The position numbers and the translations under genes were made by a program. This document shows positions 1 to 8,759 of a stretch of DNA of 64,000 bases, in pieces. Where the stretch lies: assembly GCF_008297975.1 (NCBI RefSeq), contig NZ_VLNY01000002.1, positions 1 to 64,000 of the forward strand, given 5' to 3'. This DNA is from Antrihabitans cavernicola. Its GTDB lineage: Bacteria; Actinomycetota; Actinomycetes; Mycobacteriales; Mycobacteriaceae. Each line of letters starts with the position of its first letter. Within the stretch, counting starts at the first letter, position 1. Below the pieces are notes generated by a model that had not been told where the DNA came from, made no database searches, and saw only the letters and a list, made by a program, of their open reading frames with translations.

Positions 1-618
1 GCGGCCGAGTCCGAGTCCGCCGTCCCCGATTTCGGTCAAGACCCGCTGATCTACCGCCTCACCGCCGCTTTGCAGCGGTGGGTGCGTGCGCAGGACGGGA
101 CGTGCCGTTTCCCGGGGTGCACGGTCCCGGCCGGGTTGACCGATATCGATCATGGTGAACCGTTCGACCACGAATGCCCCGACGCGGGCGGGAAGTCCGT
201 GCGGGAGAATCTGGCGTGTCTGTGTCGGAAACATCATCGGTTGAAAACGTTGGCCGACAACGGGAAATCCGGGTGGCGGGTGCGGTATCTAGCTGGTCGC
301 ATCCTGGAATGGACCTCACCGTCCGGGGAGATCCTGTGCACGCATCCGATCGGTGCGGCGTATCTGCATCCTGATGATGACATCGAACCGCATGCACCGA
401 TTCCGGTACCGACACCCGAGGTGTCCGGCGGTCTGATCTGCTGCGACGACCCGGAGTTCGCCGAGAAATTCTGGAGCGGACAACTCGACCTCACGTTGGC
501 CGAGCAACAACAACGCTTCCTCGACGAAGTATTCGCAACACCGACACCGCCACGGCGACACAAACAACTAATTGCCGATGAGCCCGTCATCGACCTCGAC
601 GAACTCGCACCCTTCTGA
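1..618 (+). CDS. HNH endonuclease, 13E12/DUF222 type, C-terminal part
   Basis: The reading frame is open from the first base, so the N-terminal part lies outside the window and about 205 residues are visible. The visible part holds the HNH nuclease core: RAQDGTCRFPGC, then a DHGEPFDH-type histidine segment, then a LACLCRKHHRLKT segment, giving the Cys/His metal-binding and catalytic set of the 13E12-repeat family (N-terminal DUF222 plus C-terminal HNH). These proteins occur in many copies in Rhodococcus, Gordonia and Mycobacterium, and their cellular role is not established; a link to mobile DNA or intein-like origin is often suggested. The acidic tail ends in an ordinary stop. The family call is firm; the function is not. 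Confidence 0.85.
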   Translation, partial: AAESESAVPDFGQDPLIYRLTAALQRWVRAQDGTCRFPGCTVPAGLTDIDHGEPFDHECPDAGGKSVRENLACLCRKHHRLKTLADNGKSGWRVRYLAGRILEWTSPSGEILCTHPIGAAYLHPDDDIEPHAPIPVPTPEVSGGLICCDDPEFAEKFWSGQLDLTLAEQQQRFLDEVFATPTPPRRHKQLIADEPVIDLDELAPF

Positions 619-670
619 TTCGCGACGTCGCCAAGTCCGAGCCGACAATTTGCCCAGGCACACTGGTGTT

Positions 671-1300
671 GTGCCCGAACCACAACTGATCGACGTCCTT
701 ACACCGGCGAATCCATCCGCCACAGTGCTGGTGCTGCATGGCGGCGCATCCCGCCGCAACGCACCGCCGGTCAGCCCGACCCAACTGTCTGTGCTGCGGA
801 TGATTCCGATCGCTCGACGCATCGCTCGGGCGGGCGGCGAGCGCCTTGCAGTGTTTCGCGTGCTCAATACGATCCGCGGTTGGGACCTCGAGCGAACGCC
901 GTTGCAGGACACCGAGTGGGCGATGCGGCGGGTCGTCGAACGGTTTGGGCCGCTGCCGATCGGGTTGGTCGGGCACTCCCTCGGTGGACGGACCGCGTTG
1001 CTGGCAGGAGCCGAACCCGGCGTCCGCACCATCGTCGCTCTCAATCCGTGGGTCTACAGCAGCGATACCGCCGACCTGACCGGGCGTCGGGTGTTGATCG
1101 TGCACGGTGACCGCGATCGAGTCGCGAGCGGCGCGAAATCGGCACGGATGACCGAGTCGCTACGACGCACGACCGATGTGGACTATGTGACAGTGCCCGG
1201 CGGCAAGCACGCGATGCTGCGTCACCACGCTGTGTACGAGCAGCTGGCCACCGACTTCGTCACGTCGACACTGTTGGGCGACGAGGTGCGCGACCACTGA
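671..1300 (+). CDS. Alpha/beta hydrolase
   Basis: A protein of about 209 residues with the alpha/beta-hydrolase signatures: an HGGASRR oxyanion segment near residue 25, the nucleophile elbow GHSLGG with Ser near 103, an acid in HGDRDR near 147-149, and the catalytic His in PGGKHAML near 180. It probably cleaves an ester or amide in the cytoplasm; no signal peptide or membrane segment is seen. The GTG at 671 is preferred because the in-frame ATG at 572 would overlap the upstream HNH gene by 47 bases; a TTG at 650 is also possible. Its 3' end overlaps the convergent membrane-protein gene by 41 bases. Substrate unknown. Confidence 0.7.
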   Translation: MPEPQLIDVLTPANPSATVLVLHGGASRRNAPPVSPTQLSVLRMIPIARRIARAGGERLAVFRVLNTIRGWDLERTPLQDTEWAMRRVVERFGPLPIGLVGHSLGGRTALLAGAEPGVRTIVALNPWVYSSDTADLTGRRVLIVHGDRDRVASGAKSARMTESLRRTTDVDYVTVPGGKHAMLRHHAVYEQLATDFVTSTLLGDEVRDH

Positions 1301-1790
1301 CGCCCAGGCGGACCGCATAGGCCACCGCACTGACGCCGAACAACGCTGCGCAGATGAGCAACCAGCGCGCGAAATAGGGCTCCTGCGTGAGACCTGTTGC
1401 GGCGAGGTAGGTTTCCTTGCCCTGCTCGATGATTCCCGGCAGGAACATCACACCGGTGAGTGCACACCCGAGCAGCGGTGTCCGGATGTAGTTGAGCGGC
1501 GACACCGGTAGCCGCGCGCGGTGGGGTAGTCGGCCGCGCACAGCCCGCAGGCCGACGGTGAGCGACCTATCCGCGATGGCGTAGAGCGGGAACAGCAACA
1601 GGTCGTGGCCGATCACTGCTGCCAGAAACCAGACACCGATCGACTGCCACCACTTGTCCGGGTTCCACAGTTCCTTCAGACCCAGCGTGGCGACGATGTA
1701 GCCGAACAACGCGAAGCACGCGATCAGCGCCAACAGATGCAGTGGGTGTTCGCCGTAGAACGACCTGGCCTTGGCTACGATTCGTCGCAT
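1260..1790 (-). CDS. Integral membrane protein linked to the molybdopterin oxidoreductase
   Basis: A 176-residue protein with about four hydrophobic helices (near residues 18-37, 50-68, 105-122 and 142-162) and a short cytoplasmic tail. I do not recognise a named family. It starts one base after the stop codon of the upstream cytochrome b561/molybdopterin oxidoreductase on the same strand, so the two are almost certainly cotranscribed and perhaps translationally coupled. A role as a membrane partner or assembly factor of that enzyme is inference from position only. The end overlaps the convergent hydrolase gene by 41 bases. Confidence 0.65.
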   Translation of the reverse strand: MRRIVAKARSFYGEHPLHLLALIACFALFGYIVATLGLKELWNPDKWWQSIGVWFLAAVIGHDLLLFPLYAIADRSLTVGLRAVRGRLPHRARLPVSPLNYIRTPLLGCALTGVMFLPGIIEQGKETYLAATGLTQEPYFARWLLICAALFGVSAVAYAVRLGVSGRAPRRPTVST

Positions 1791-1791
1791 C

Positions 1792-3156
1792 TCAGTGATC
1801 CTTGAACTCGATGGACGAGACCCACTTGGTGCAGTGCACGCCGGGCAGCGCGGGAACGATGATGCGGGCAGGAAAACCGTGGTCGAGCGACAGATCGGCG
1901 CCGTTGACCCTCAGTGCCAGTAAGGAATCCGGGTTGAGTACCTGATTGCGTTGCAGTGACGCCGCGCCGAACGGGCCGTTGCGCTCCAGCGACGTGACGC
2001 GTGCCGACTCGGGTTCGCCGCGACCCGACAGGGTGGCGAGATCGCGCAAGCGAACGCCAGTCCACGTTTCGGTGGTGGACCAGCCCTCGACGCATGCGAT
2101 CGGCAGGTAGGCGGTGTGTTGCTCCATCGCGAGCAGCGCCGCCCGATCGAGCATGACAGGTTCGCCGTTGCCCCGCACCGTCAGCTGCCAACTCTCGGCG
2201 GTGTCCTGTGGCTTGATCTGTGCGGCGACGGCCGTTCGGTTGATCTGAAAGTCGTTGGGGCCGGGACCGTATCGTCTGCCGCGCGGAATCAGCAATGCCG
2301 CGTCACGCGTGAAGCCGCCGACTGTCTGACCGGCCGTGAGTATTGCCACCAGCAGCGAACCGCCGCCGACCAACGCAAGGGCGCCACGACGACTCACAGT
2401 GGGTGGTGCTGGGTCGGTAGCGACCAGTCCGTCGGCGTCGCGAGGCTCGGGCACGGTGTCCGCGAGTGAGGTGCGCATGACTGTTCGCATCGAACGCGAC
2501 CGCAGGCTGGTCCACATGCGAGGGAACTTGATCGCGACATGGACCAAGAATCCCGCGATGAACACCCAGGCGCCGAAATAGTGTGCGGTGTAGAAGCTGA
2601 AGCCGAAGATGTAGTCGTACTGGATGTTCAGGATGCCGGTGACCATCTCGAAGAGGATTCCGCCGACCAGCATCAGCAACGACAGTCGCTCGAGAACCTG
2701 CGCAAGCGAGCGCGCGGGTGGCCACGTGAAGAGGCGCGGTACTACCGACCAGAGTTTGGCGAGGACGACGGGAACGATCACGAGCCCCACGCCGACGTGT
2801 AGGCCCTCGGTCAAGCGAAACAGCCAGGAAGGCTTTGTGGGCCAATCGAATACGGGAAGATGAAGCCAGCCGACATCGGCGGGGATCGACTGGTTCAGCT
2901 CGGGTCCGTATGCGATGTAGTCCAGTAATCCGGTCAGGATCACCACCGGCAGGCTGATCAGCAGAATCGCACCGAAGACCGAGGTGAGCCACGGTCCGCG
3001 CAGCGGGCTGCGCCAGGCCTTGGCGCCGTTGGCCACACCGGGCGGCGGCCGATTTTCCAGTGCACGCCACAGTGTTGCCGGAAAGCCGTAGGCGGGTTGG
3101 TCGCGAAACTCGGTGACGTCCTCGGGATCGGGCTCGGTGGTCTTGCGATCGACCAT
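1792..3156 (-). CDS. Cytochrome b561-type membrane domain fused to a molybdopterin oxidoreductase
   Basis: A 454-residue fusion. Residues about 50-240 form a four-helix cytochrome b561-like domain with candidate haem histidines in LTEGLHVGVG and in FYTAHYFGAW plus LVHVAIK. A second hydrophobic stretch begins with a twin-arginine RRGALALVGGG motif near residue 280, followed by a sulfite-oxidase-fold Mo-cofactor domain with the Cys ligand candidate in PIACVEGWSTTETW and the family end GVHCTKWVSSIEF. The twin arginine suggests the Mo domain is placed outside the membrane by the Tat route. The ATG at 3156 is chosen over one 24 bases upstream because a GAGGAGG ribosome site sits 5 bases before it. 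It should pass electrons between an external substrate and the membrane chain; substrate unknown. Confidence 0.85.
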   Translation of the reverse strand: MVDRKTTEPDPEDVTEFRDQPAYGFPATLWRALENRPPPGVANGAKAWRSPLRGPWLTSVFGAILLISLPVVILTGLLDYIAYGPELNQSIPADVGWLHLPVFDWPTKPSWLFRLTEGLHVGVGLVIVPVVLAKLWSVVPRLFTWPPARSLAQVLERLSLLMLVGGILFEMVTGILNIQYDYIFGFSFYTAHYFGAWVFIAGFLVHVAIKFPRMWTSLRSRSMRTVMRTSLADTVPEPRDADGLVATDPAPPTVSRRGALALVGGGSLLVAILTAGQTVGGFTRDAALLIPRGRRYGPGPNDFQINRTAVAAQIKPQDTAESWQLTVRGNGEPVMLDRAALLAMEQHTAYLPIACVEGWSTTETWTGVRLRDLATLSGRGEPESARVTSLERNGPFGAASLQRNQVLNPDSLLALRVNGADLSLDHGFPARIIVPALPGVHCTKWVSSIEFKDH

Positions 3157-3323
3157 CGTGTCCTCCTCGCTTTGCGTCATCCAGTCGTCGGTTTCGGTTC
3201 GTTACAACGGTGCGCTGCATGAAATGGACTGTCAAGTCCAGAAATATTACCGATCTGTGGCCATCCGCACGTGCATCGACTTCGAATCACTTATCGGGGC
3301 GAGAACAGAACGGCGGCGGTCGC

Positions 3324-4031
3324 GTGTATGACCTCAGTGCGGGTCGGAAAGCCCCGTTCGTCGTGCCTGCTCGGCGCGGTGGCGCGACTATCTCGATGGA
3401 CGCGCTCTACCGTCGCGCCGCCGAAGGTCTGCCGTGCTGGATTCGCGATCGTGCAGGCTCGCTCTGGGAGATGCCGCTGAATCGTTGGATCGGTGGCACC
3501 GCATCGTCGAAGCAGGATCGTCGCGCGGACGAGCAGATCTTGCTGGCCTGCCCAGGGCCGACGATCGATCTCGGTTGCGGTCCAGGTCGGTTCACCGCCG
3601 AACTGGCCAGTCGTGACACGCCCGCGCTCGGCGTCGACATGTCCGCGATGGCGGTCGAGATGACCCTGCGACGTGGCGGCGTCGCGATCCAGGAAGACAT
3701 ATTCATGCCACTACCGCACAGCGGTCGGTGGCAGCAGGTTCTCTTGGCGGACGGCAATATCGGCATCGGTGGTGATCCGGTCCGGGTGTTGCGCCGGGCA
3801 CGTGAGCTTCTCGCTCCCCATGGCGTGGTCGTCGCAGAGATGGACGCACCAGGGTTCGGGGTGCGTCATGAAATCGTGCGGTGCGAAACCGCTCAGGCTG
3901 TCGGCGATTGGTTTCCATGGGCGCGCGTAAGTGCAAGCGCGGCTGTGGATCTCGCGAATGCTGTCGGCCTGCGCGTTGTGAACATCGTCGAGGTGGCGCA
4001 ACGGAACATCGTCGAAATGGCAACCACCTGA
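3324..4031 (+). CDS. Class I SAM-dependent methyltransferase
   Basis: A protein of about 235 residues with the class I methyltransferase motif I IDLGCGPGRF, an acidic residue after strand 2 (GVDMSAMAV), and further strands RWQQVLLADGNIG and GVVVAEMDAPG. The start is uncertain: the frame is open from 3210, GTG 3324 has a GGCGG-like site before it, and ATG 3396 would still keep the whole fold. It is divergent from the molybdopterin oxidoreductase and 58 bases ahead of the CFA-synthase-like gene. Substrate unknown. Confidence 0.7.
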   Translation: MYDLSAGRKAPFVVPARRGGATISMDALYRRAAEGLPCWIRDRAGSLWEMPLNRWIGGTASSKQDRRADEQILLACPGPTIDLGCGPGRFTAELASRDTPALGVDMSAMAVEMTLRRGGVAIQEDIFMPLPHSGRWQQVLLADGNIGIGGDPVRVLRRARELLAPHGVVVAEMDAPGFGVRHEIVRCETAQAVGDWFPWARVSASAAVDLANAVGLRVVNIVEVAQRNIVEMATT

Positions 4032-4089
4032 ACAGCACGCTCGTTTCGCCGCAGGAGTTGCGGTGAAAGTTTCTTCGAGAGGATCGAAC

Positions 4090-4947
4090 ATGCCGGATCT
4101 GAAGCCATTCTTCAAGAATGTGCAATCGCACTACGACCTGTCCGACGAGTTCTTCGCGCTGTTCCTCGACCCGTCGCGCACATACAGCTGCGCGTATTTC
4201 GAGCGTGAGGACATGTCGTTGGAGGAGGCTCAGCTCGCCAAGATCGATCTCTCGCTCGGCAAGTGCCAGCTGGAACCAGGGATGACGCTCCTGGATGTCG
4301 GCTGCGGCTGGGGTGCGACCATGCGACGTGCGGTGGAGAAGTACGACGTCAACGTCATCGGTCTGACGTTGAGCGAACATCAGCAGGAGTACGCCCAGAA
4401 CATGTTGAACACGTTGCCGGGCAAGCGCACTGCAGAAGTACGGCTGGCAGGCTGGGAACAATTCGACGAGCCGGTCGATCGGATCGTCAGCATCGGTGCT
4501 TTCGAGCATTTCCGTAGGGAGCGCTACGTTGCGTTCTTCGAGAAATGTCAGAAGATTCTGCCGGCCGACGGCCGAATGCTGTTGCACACCATCATCGGTT
4601 ACGGTCGGCTGCTACGTCAGATGGGTATCCCGGTCGGGTTGGAAGACATCCGATTCGCTCGCTTCATACTGACCGAAATCTTCCCGGGCGGGCATCTTCC
4701 GCTGCCCTCGGTGGTCCCGGAGCATGCCGTCGCTGCAGGCTTTCAGGTCGAGAAGATTCAAGCGTTGCAACCGCATTACGCACGCACGCTCGACTGTTGG
4801 GCTGCGGCACTGGAACAGCACAAGGTGGAAGCTGTCGAGATCACGTCGGAGGAGAACTACGAGCGCTACATGAAGTATCTGACCGGCTGTGCCGATCGAT
4901 TCCGCAGCGGCCACATCGATGTCATGCAGTTCACCCTCGTCAAGTGA
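4090..4947 (+). CDS. Cyclopropane-fatty-acyl-phospholipid synthase / mycolic acid methyltransferase family
   Basis: A 285-residue SAM-dependent lipid methyltransferase of the CmaA/UmaA/CFA synthase family. Diagnostic segments are YDLSDEFFALFLDPSRTYSC near the N-terminus, motif I DVGCGWGATMR, IGLTLSEHQ, and SIGAFEHFRRERY with the bicarbonate-site glutamate region. The family adds a methylene or methyl group from SAM across a double bond in an acyl chain of membrane or cell-wall lipids. ATG 4090 is chosen over the in-frame ATG 4063 because GAGAGG precedes it at the right spacing. Length matches the roughly 285-300 residues usual for the mycolate enzymes. Its 3' end overlaps the convergent DUF418 gene by eight bases. 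Confidence 0.88.
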   Translation: MPDLKPFFKNVQSHYDLSDEFFALFLDPSRTYSCAYFEREDMSLEEAQLAKIDLSLGKCQLEPGMTLLDVGCGWGATMRRAVEKYDVNVIGLTLSEHQQEYAQNMLNTLPGKRTAEVRLAGWEQFDEPVDRIVSIGAFEHFRRERYVAFFEKCQKILPADGRMLLHTIIGYGRLLRQMGIPVGLEDIRFARFILTEIFPGGHLPLPSVVPEHAVAAGFQVEKIQALQPHYARTLDCWAAALEQHKVEAVEITSEENYERYMKYLTGCADRFRSGHIDVMQFTLVK

Positions 4948-6142
4948 CGCGGCCGTAGGTCAGTCGTCGCAGCACCGATTCGGCGGGGCCGCGGATCGAG
5001 CGACGATCCATCCAGGCGGCCGCGCCGACCGACACCAGCCAGATCGCCAGTCCGATGACGAGGGCGTTCACGGTGCGACTGCCCCAGCGGTTGCCGAGGT
5101 CGAGGGTGTACGGCGCGAGTAGGACAAGCCACGCGATCGATTGAAAGAGATACCCGGACAACGATCTTCGCCCGAGCGACGCGAAGGTTCGCGTGAGTCT
5201 GCCGACTGGGCGGCGGCTGATCGCGATCGTGATGAGGCCGAACAGCGCTGCATAGCCCGGACCGGCGAACATGCCGCTTGCGCCGTGCAGACGCAGCATC
5301 GCGTCTGCAGTCGACTGGTCCACGTGCAGCGCGCCGGCACTGAGCAGCGCAAGGGGAACGGCGCCGGCAAAACCGATACCGAGTCCCACGGCCGCGATCC
5401 ACGCAAGAAGTCGCTTGTTGGCTGCGGGGTCTTCGAGCAGACGGCGGCGGGCACCCCACATGCCGAGCCAGACGATGATCACGAAGCCGAACACGGTCAC
5501 CGTGTGCGGTGGCCATTCGGCGATGCGATCGCCGAACGACGCCCGATACGACTGTGCGGAAAGCGAATTCACCTGCTCGGCCGGCACTCCGGCCGATCCG
5601 GAACGGCCGGTCAGGGCGGGCACGGCGAGAACCACAACGTAAACGGTCGATATCACCCACAGCCACAGGACGATTCGGTGCACGCGCTCACTGCGCTGCA
5701 GCAGCACGATCGTCGCCACCACCCCCACCACTCCGTATGCGCCGAGGAAGTCGCCGTAGTAGAGCAGTGCGCCGTGCACCGCACCGAACACGATCAGCCA
5801 GGCGTTGCGCCGCACAACAATCGAACGGACCTGTGCAGGAGAGGCTCCCGCTTCGGACTGTCGACGTGCCATCTGAACGAGGCCGTAGCCGAACATGATC
5901 GCGAACACCGGATACGCGTGGCTGTTCACGAAAACGAACATCGCCGGTTGGATCCAGCGCTCGACGCCGGTCGGGTGTGGTTCGACGCCCGGCTGACTCG
6001 CGAACACGACACCGGCGCAGTTGGCCAGTGCGATGAACAGCAGCATGAATCCGCGCGTGAGGTCGGGTGCCAGTGCTCGCTCGGTGCGCCGAACCGGACC
6101 GCGACGTGCGCGGAGGTGGTGTGAATCGGATGCGGTCGTCAC
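4940..6142 (-). CDS. DUF418 family membrane protein
   Basis: A 400-residue protein with about ten hydrophobic helices. It has the YeiB/DUF418 layout: an N-terminal APDLTRGFMLLFIALANC segment, VFAIMFGYGLVQMARRQ in the first third, and the C-terminal GYLFQSIAWLVLLAPY plus a final basic RRLTYG. Members are thought to be acyltransferase-3-like or transporter-like membrane proteins of unknown substrate. It starts with GTG and is divergent from a TetR regulator 65 bases away, with an AT-rich operator candidate between them, so control by that regulator is likely. Confidence 0.85.
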   Translation of the reverse strand: MTTASDSHHLRARRGPVRRTERALAPDLTRGFMLLFIALANCAGVVFASQPGVEPHPTGVERWIQPAMFVFVNSHAYPVFAIMFGYGLVQMARRQSEAGASPAQVRSIVVRRNAWLIVFGAVHGALLYYGDFLGAYGVVGVVATIVLLQRSERVHRIVLWLWVISTVYVVVLAVPALTGRSGSAGVPAEQVNSLSAQSYRASFGDRIAEWPPHTVTVFGFVIIVWLGMWGARRRLLEDPAANKRLLAWIAAVGLGIGFAGAVPLALLSAGALHVDQSTADAMLRLHGASGMFAGPGYAALFGLITIAISRRPVGRLTRTFASLGRRSLSGYLFQSIAWLVLLAPYTLDLGNRWGSRTVNALVIGLAIWLVSVGAAAWMDRRSIRGPAESVLRRLTYGRVT

Positions 6143-6164
6143 GGCATCTCCTGATGCGTCGGAT

Positions 6165-6187
6165 TAGTATATGTATAAAACTATATA
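6165..6187. promoter_or_regulatory. Candidate TetR operator between DUF418 and TetR genes
   Basis: This AT-rich stretch stands out in a GC-rich region. It contains two overlapping weak dyads, TAGT-N11-ACTA (6165-6183) and TATAT-N10-ATATA (6168-6187), in the 65-base gap between the divergent DUF418 and tetR genes. The position fits an operator that would control both genes. The dyads are imperfect, so the exact site is uncertain. Confidence 0.4.
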
Positions 6188-6207
6188 GCAGACATTAACA
6201 TCGAGGC

Positions 6208-6984
6208 ATGACCGACGACGCGATCCCGCCCGAGCTGCGCAGGCTGTGGGGGATCGGTGCCGACTCGCGTCTGGGACGGCCTGCCGAACTGGATGTGACT
6301 CGAGTGGTGACCGCGGCGGTCGACTTGGCCGATCGGGACGGGCTGGCGGGCGTCACGCTGCCGAAGGTGGCGAAGGAACTCGGCTTCACGGCGATGTCGC
6401 TCTATCGGCATGTGGGATCCAAGGACGAGCTTCTGTCACTCATGCGCGAGTACGCGATGGGGCCCGCTCCGACCATCGACGTGTCCCCGTCGGACAGGTT
6501 GTCGTGGCGTCGCGGGCTGACGCAGTGGGCGACGGCGGAGCGGCTTGTCTATCACCGTCGACCATGGCTGCCTCGACTGCCGGTGAGCGGGCCGCCGTCC
6601 GGTCCCAACCTGATCGCATGGATGGAGATCGGGCTGGCGATCCTTCGGCCGACCGGCCTCGGCTGGCACGAGAAGGTGGGTGTGATGACGCTGACATCCG
6701 GCTACGTCCGCCAGATGGCAGTGCTGTTCGACGATCTGGCGCAGGGTCGTGCGGGCACCGGGCTGAATCAATCCGAGGCCGAGCAGCGCTACGGAAGGAG
6801 CTTGGCCGCCCTCGTTTCGGCATCGACGTTTCCGGAGACATCAGAGCTGTTCGCGTCCAACACTTTCGACGCCTCCGGCGATCCGACGCGCAACGATCCG
6901 ATCGCCGGCCACGACTTCGTGTTCGGCTTGAACACGATCCTCGACGGCGTCGAAGCGGCGATCGGACGGCTGGGCAACGAATAG
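6208..6984 (+). CDS. TetR/AcrR family transcriptional regulator
   Basis: A 258-residue repressor-type protein. The helix-turn-helix is at about residues 30-75 (DRDGLAGVTLPKVAKELGF, then TAMSLYRHVGSKDELL), matching the TetR signature. The C-terminal part resembles the tetracycline-repressor C-terminal ligand domain family (TetR_C), long and ending in FVFGLNTILDGVEAAI. ATG 6208 has a CGAGG site just upstream. It probably represses itself and the divergent DUF418 membrane protein. Ligand unknown. Confidence 0.88.
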   Translation: MTDDAIPPELRRLWGIGADSRLGRPAELDVTRVVTAAVDLADRDGLAGVTLPKVAKELGFTAMSLYRHVGSKDELLSLMREYAMGPAPTIDVSPSDRLSWRRGLTQWATAERLVYHRRPWLPRLPVSGPPSGPNLIAWMEIGLAILRPTGLGWHEKVGVMTLTSGYVRQMAVLFDDLAQGRAGTGLNQSEAEQRYGRSLAALVSASTFPETSELFASNTFDASGDPTRNDPIAGHDFVFGLNTILDGVEAAIGRLGNE

Positions 6985-7095
6985 GTCTAGATCCGTCGGC
7001 TCTCGACGTTGTCGGCGGGTCGGCACGGGTATGTTCGAAAGCGTCGTCGACCACGTCGGCGCAGCTCGTTCGTGCGGGTGAACAGAAGGGTGCAG

Positions 7096-8331
7096 ATGGT
7101 GCGTCGTGTCCATCCACGCGGATTCGTGGCATTTGCCTGCTTGGTGTTGATGCTCTCGATCGGCGGCTGCACAGTCGGAACCGGAAAAGACGCGAGCAGT
7201 GGCGCGAAGGCATCGCCGACGAGCAGCGCGCCGCCGAAGAGCACCGCGGAGATCACGCTGACTCCCGGCTCGGACAAGCCCATCAACGTCACCGATCCGG
7301 TCTCGGCGAGCGTCACCAGCGGAACGTTCACCAAGGTCACCTTGACCAATCCGGAGGGCGTCGAGGTCAAGAGCGTCACCACCCCGGACGACCTGTCGTG
7401 GAAGATCACCGAGCCGCTGGGATACGACAAGACCTACAAGCTGCATGCGGAAGCCGTCGACGCGAAGGGCATAGCAACATCCAAGGACGCCGACGTGACG
7501 ACCGTGGCGCCGAGCAACCAGACGCAGCTCTACATGGAGGACGCCAGCGGCAACTCCCTGCAGGACGGTGCCACCTACGGCGTCGGAGTCATTCCCGTTG
7601 CTCATTTCGACGAGCCGATCACCGACAGGGCCAAGGCGGAGAAGGCGATCACCATCACCACCGATCCGCCGGTGCAGGGTGCGTGGCATTGGTTCTCCGA
7701 CAACAGTGCGCACTGGCGCCCCGAGAACTATTACGCGCCGGGTACCAAGGTGTCGATATCGGCCAAGTTGTACGGCGTGGATCTGGGTGGCGGCCTGTTC
7801 GGCCAATCCGACGTCGATACGTCGTTCGACATCGGTGACTCGCACATCTCCACGGCCGACGACAACACCAAGCAGGTGACCGTCACCAACAACGGCGCGG
7901 TGGAGCGGACGATGCCCACATCGATGGGCCAAGGCGGCACCGAAACCGTCAACGGGCAGACGATCTCGTTCTGGACGCCGTCCGGCACCTACACGGTGAT
8001 GGGCAAGGAAAACCCGGTGATCATGGATTCCTCCACGTACGGACTGCCGATCAATTCCCGGCTGGGGTACAAGGAGAGCATCAACTGGGCGACGCGGATC
8101 AGCGGTGACGGCATCTATCTGCACCAGCTGGACTCGACGGTTTGGGCGCAGGGCAACACCGACACCTCGCACGGCTGCCTCAATCTGAACGAGGACAACG
8201 CGCAGTGGTTCTACAACTTCTCGCGAATCGGTGACGTGGTCCAGGTGATCAACACCGGCGGACCTCCGCAGGACGTGGGAAACAACGGCGACTGGGCGAT
8301 GTCCTGGGCCGATTGGCAGGCTCGCGGCTAG
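7096..8331 (+). CDS. L,D-transpeptidase lipoprotein (LdtMt2-like)
   Basis: A 411-residue lipoprotein. The signal peptide ends in a lipobox SIGGC near residue 25, followed by a Ser/Ala-rich linker, two immunoglobulin-like beta domains and a C-terminal YkuD catalytic domain. The active-site set is visible: His near 343 in YLHQLDST and S-H-G-C in DTSHGCLNLN with Cys near 361. These enzymes form 3-3 crosslinks in peptidoglycan outside the membrane and are important in Mycobacteriales. ATG 7096 is preferred (AAGGG six bases upstream, signal peptide of normal length) over in-frame starts further upstream. Confidence 0.93.
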   Translation: MVRRVHPRGFVAFACLVLMLSIGGCTVGTGKDASSGAKASPTSSAPPKSTAEITLTPGSDKPINVTDPVSASVTSGTFTKVTLTNPEGVEVKSVTTPDDLSWKITEPLGYDKTYKLHAEAVDAKGIATSKDADVTTVAPSNQTQLYMEDASGNSLQDGATYGVGVIPVAHFDEPITDRAKAEKAITITTDPPVQGAWHWFSDNSAHWRPENYYAPGTKVSISAKLYGVDLGGGLFGQSDVDTSFDIGDSHISTADDNTKQVTVTNNGAVERTMPTSMGQGGTETVNGQTISFWTPSGTYTVMGKENPVIMDSSTYGLPINSRLGYKESINWATRISGDGIYLHQLDSTVWAQGNTDTSHGCLNLNEDNAQWFYNFSRIGDVVQVINTGGPPQDVGNNGDWAMSWADWQARG

Positions 8332-8339
8332 TTCGGCTT

Positions 8340-8759
8340 CGCACTGTTCAGCAACTGTTTGGTTAATATCAGTGCACTGAAACCCCAGGAAGCGCTCGGG
8401 GAATTAACAGGAAGTTCGGACAAGTACCTTGTTTCGACCCGGGGGTGGGCAACCTCTTGCCCTGTCACCTCGGGTTCAGGTAACGGCAACCTTCCTCACG
8501 GTTCGGCACGGCATGCTGGTGGTCTGACGTGGTAATACGCATTTCTCGATCGGCGTAACGTCCGGCGCGCGGGAAGCGAAATGAAGTCGATGTAAAAATA
8601 GTTGAAGACCGCTGGCATGTTGCCCTCATCACCTCTACAGTCTGTTAATGCCGTCAAAAACAAGTTTGAAGTATGTTTATTGCCGGTTACTATCACTACC
8701 TGTTCCTGTTTTCTGAAGAGTTGCGCCAAACCGACAGCGTGGTCTGATTAGGCCTGGTC
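8340..8759 (+). other. Long AT-shifted leader/intergenic region with several hairpins
   Basis: A 420-base gap ahead of the conservon operon with no convincing gene. From 8369 it holds a perfect 12-base palindrome TCAGTGCACTGA, a CCCC-to-GGGG hairpin, a small ACAAG-TAC-CTTGT hairpin and a perfect six-base stem GGGCAA-CCTC-TTGCCC. From about 8560 the base composition becomes clearly AT-richer, which suits a promoter. The first part may carry the terminator of the transpeptidase gene or a structured 5' leader. I could not match it to a known riboswitch class. Confidence 0.4.

Noticed and set aside
8380-8520. Possible c-di-AMP (ydaO-type) riboswitch
   Set aside because: Hairpins are present, but the conserved 3' CUAACCUCGUAGG-type segment and the paired GGGGAA/GUGAAU cores are not seen, and the next gene is not a cell-wall hydrolase.
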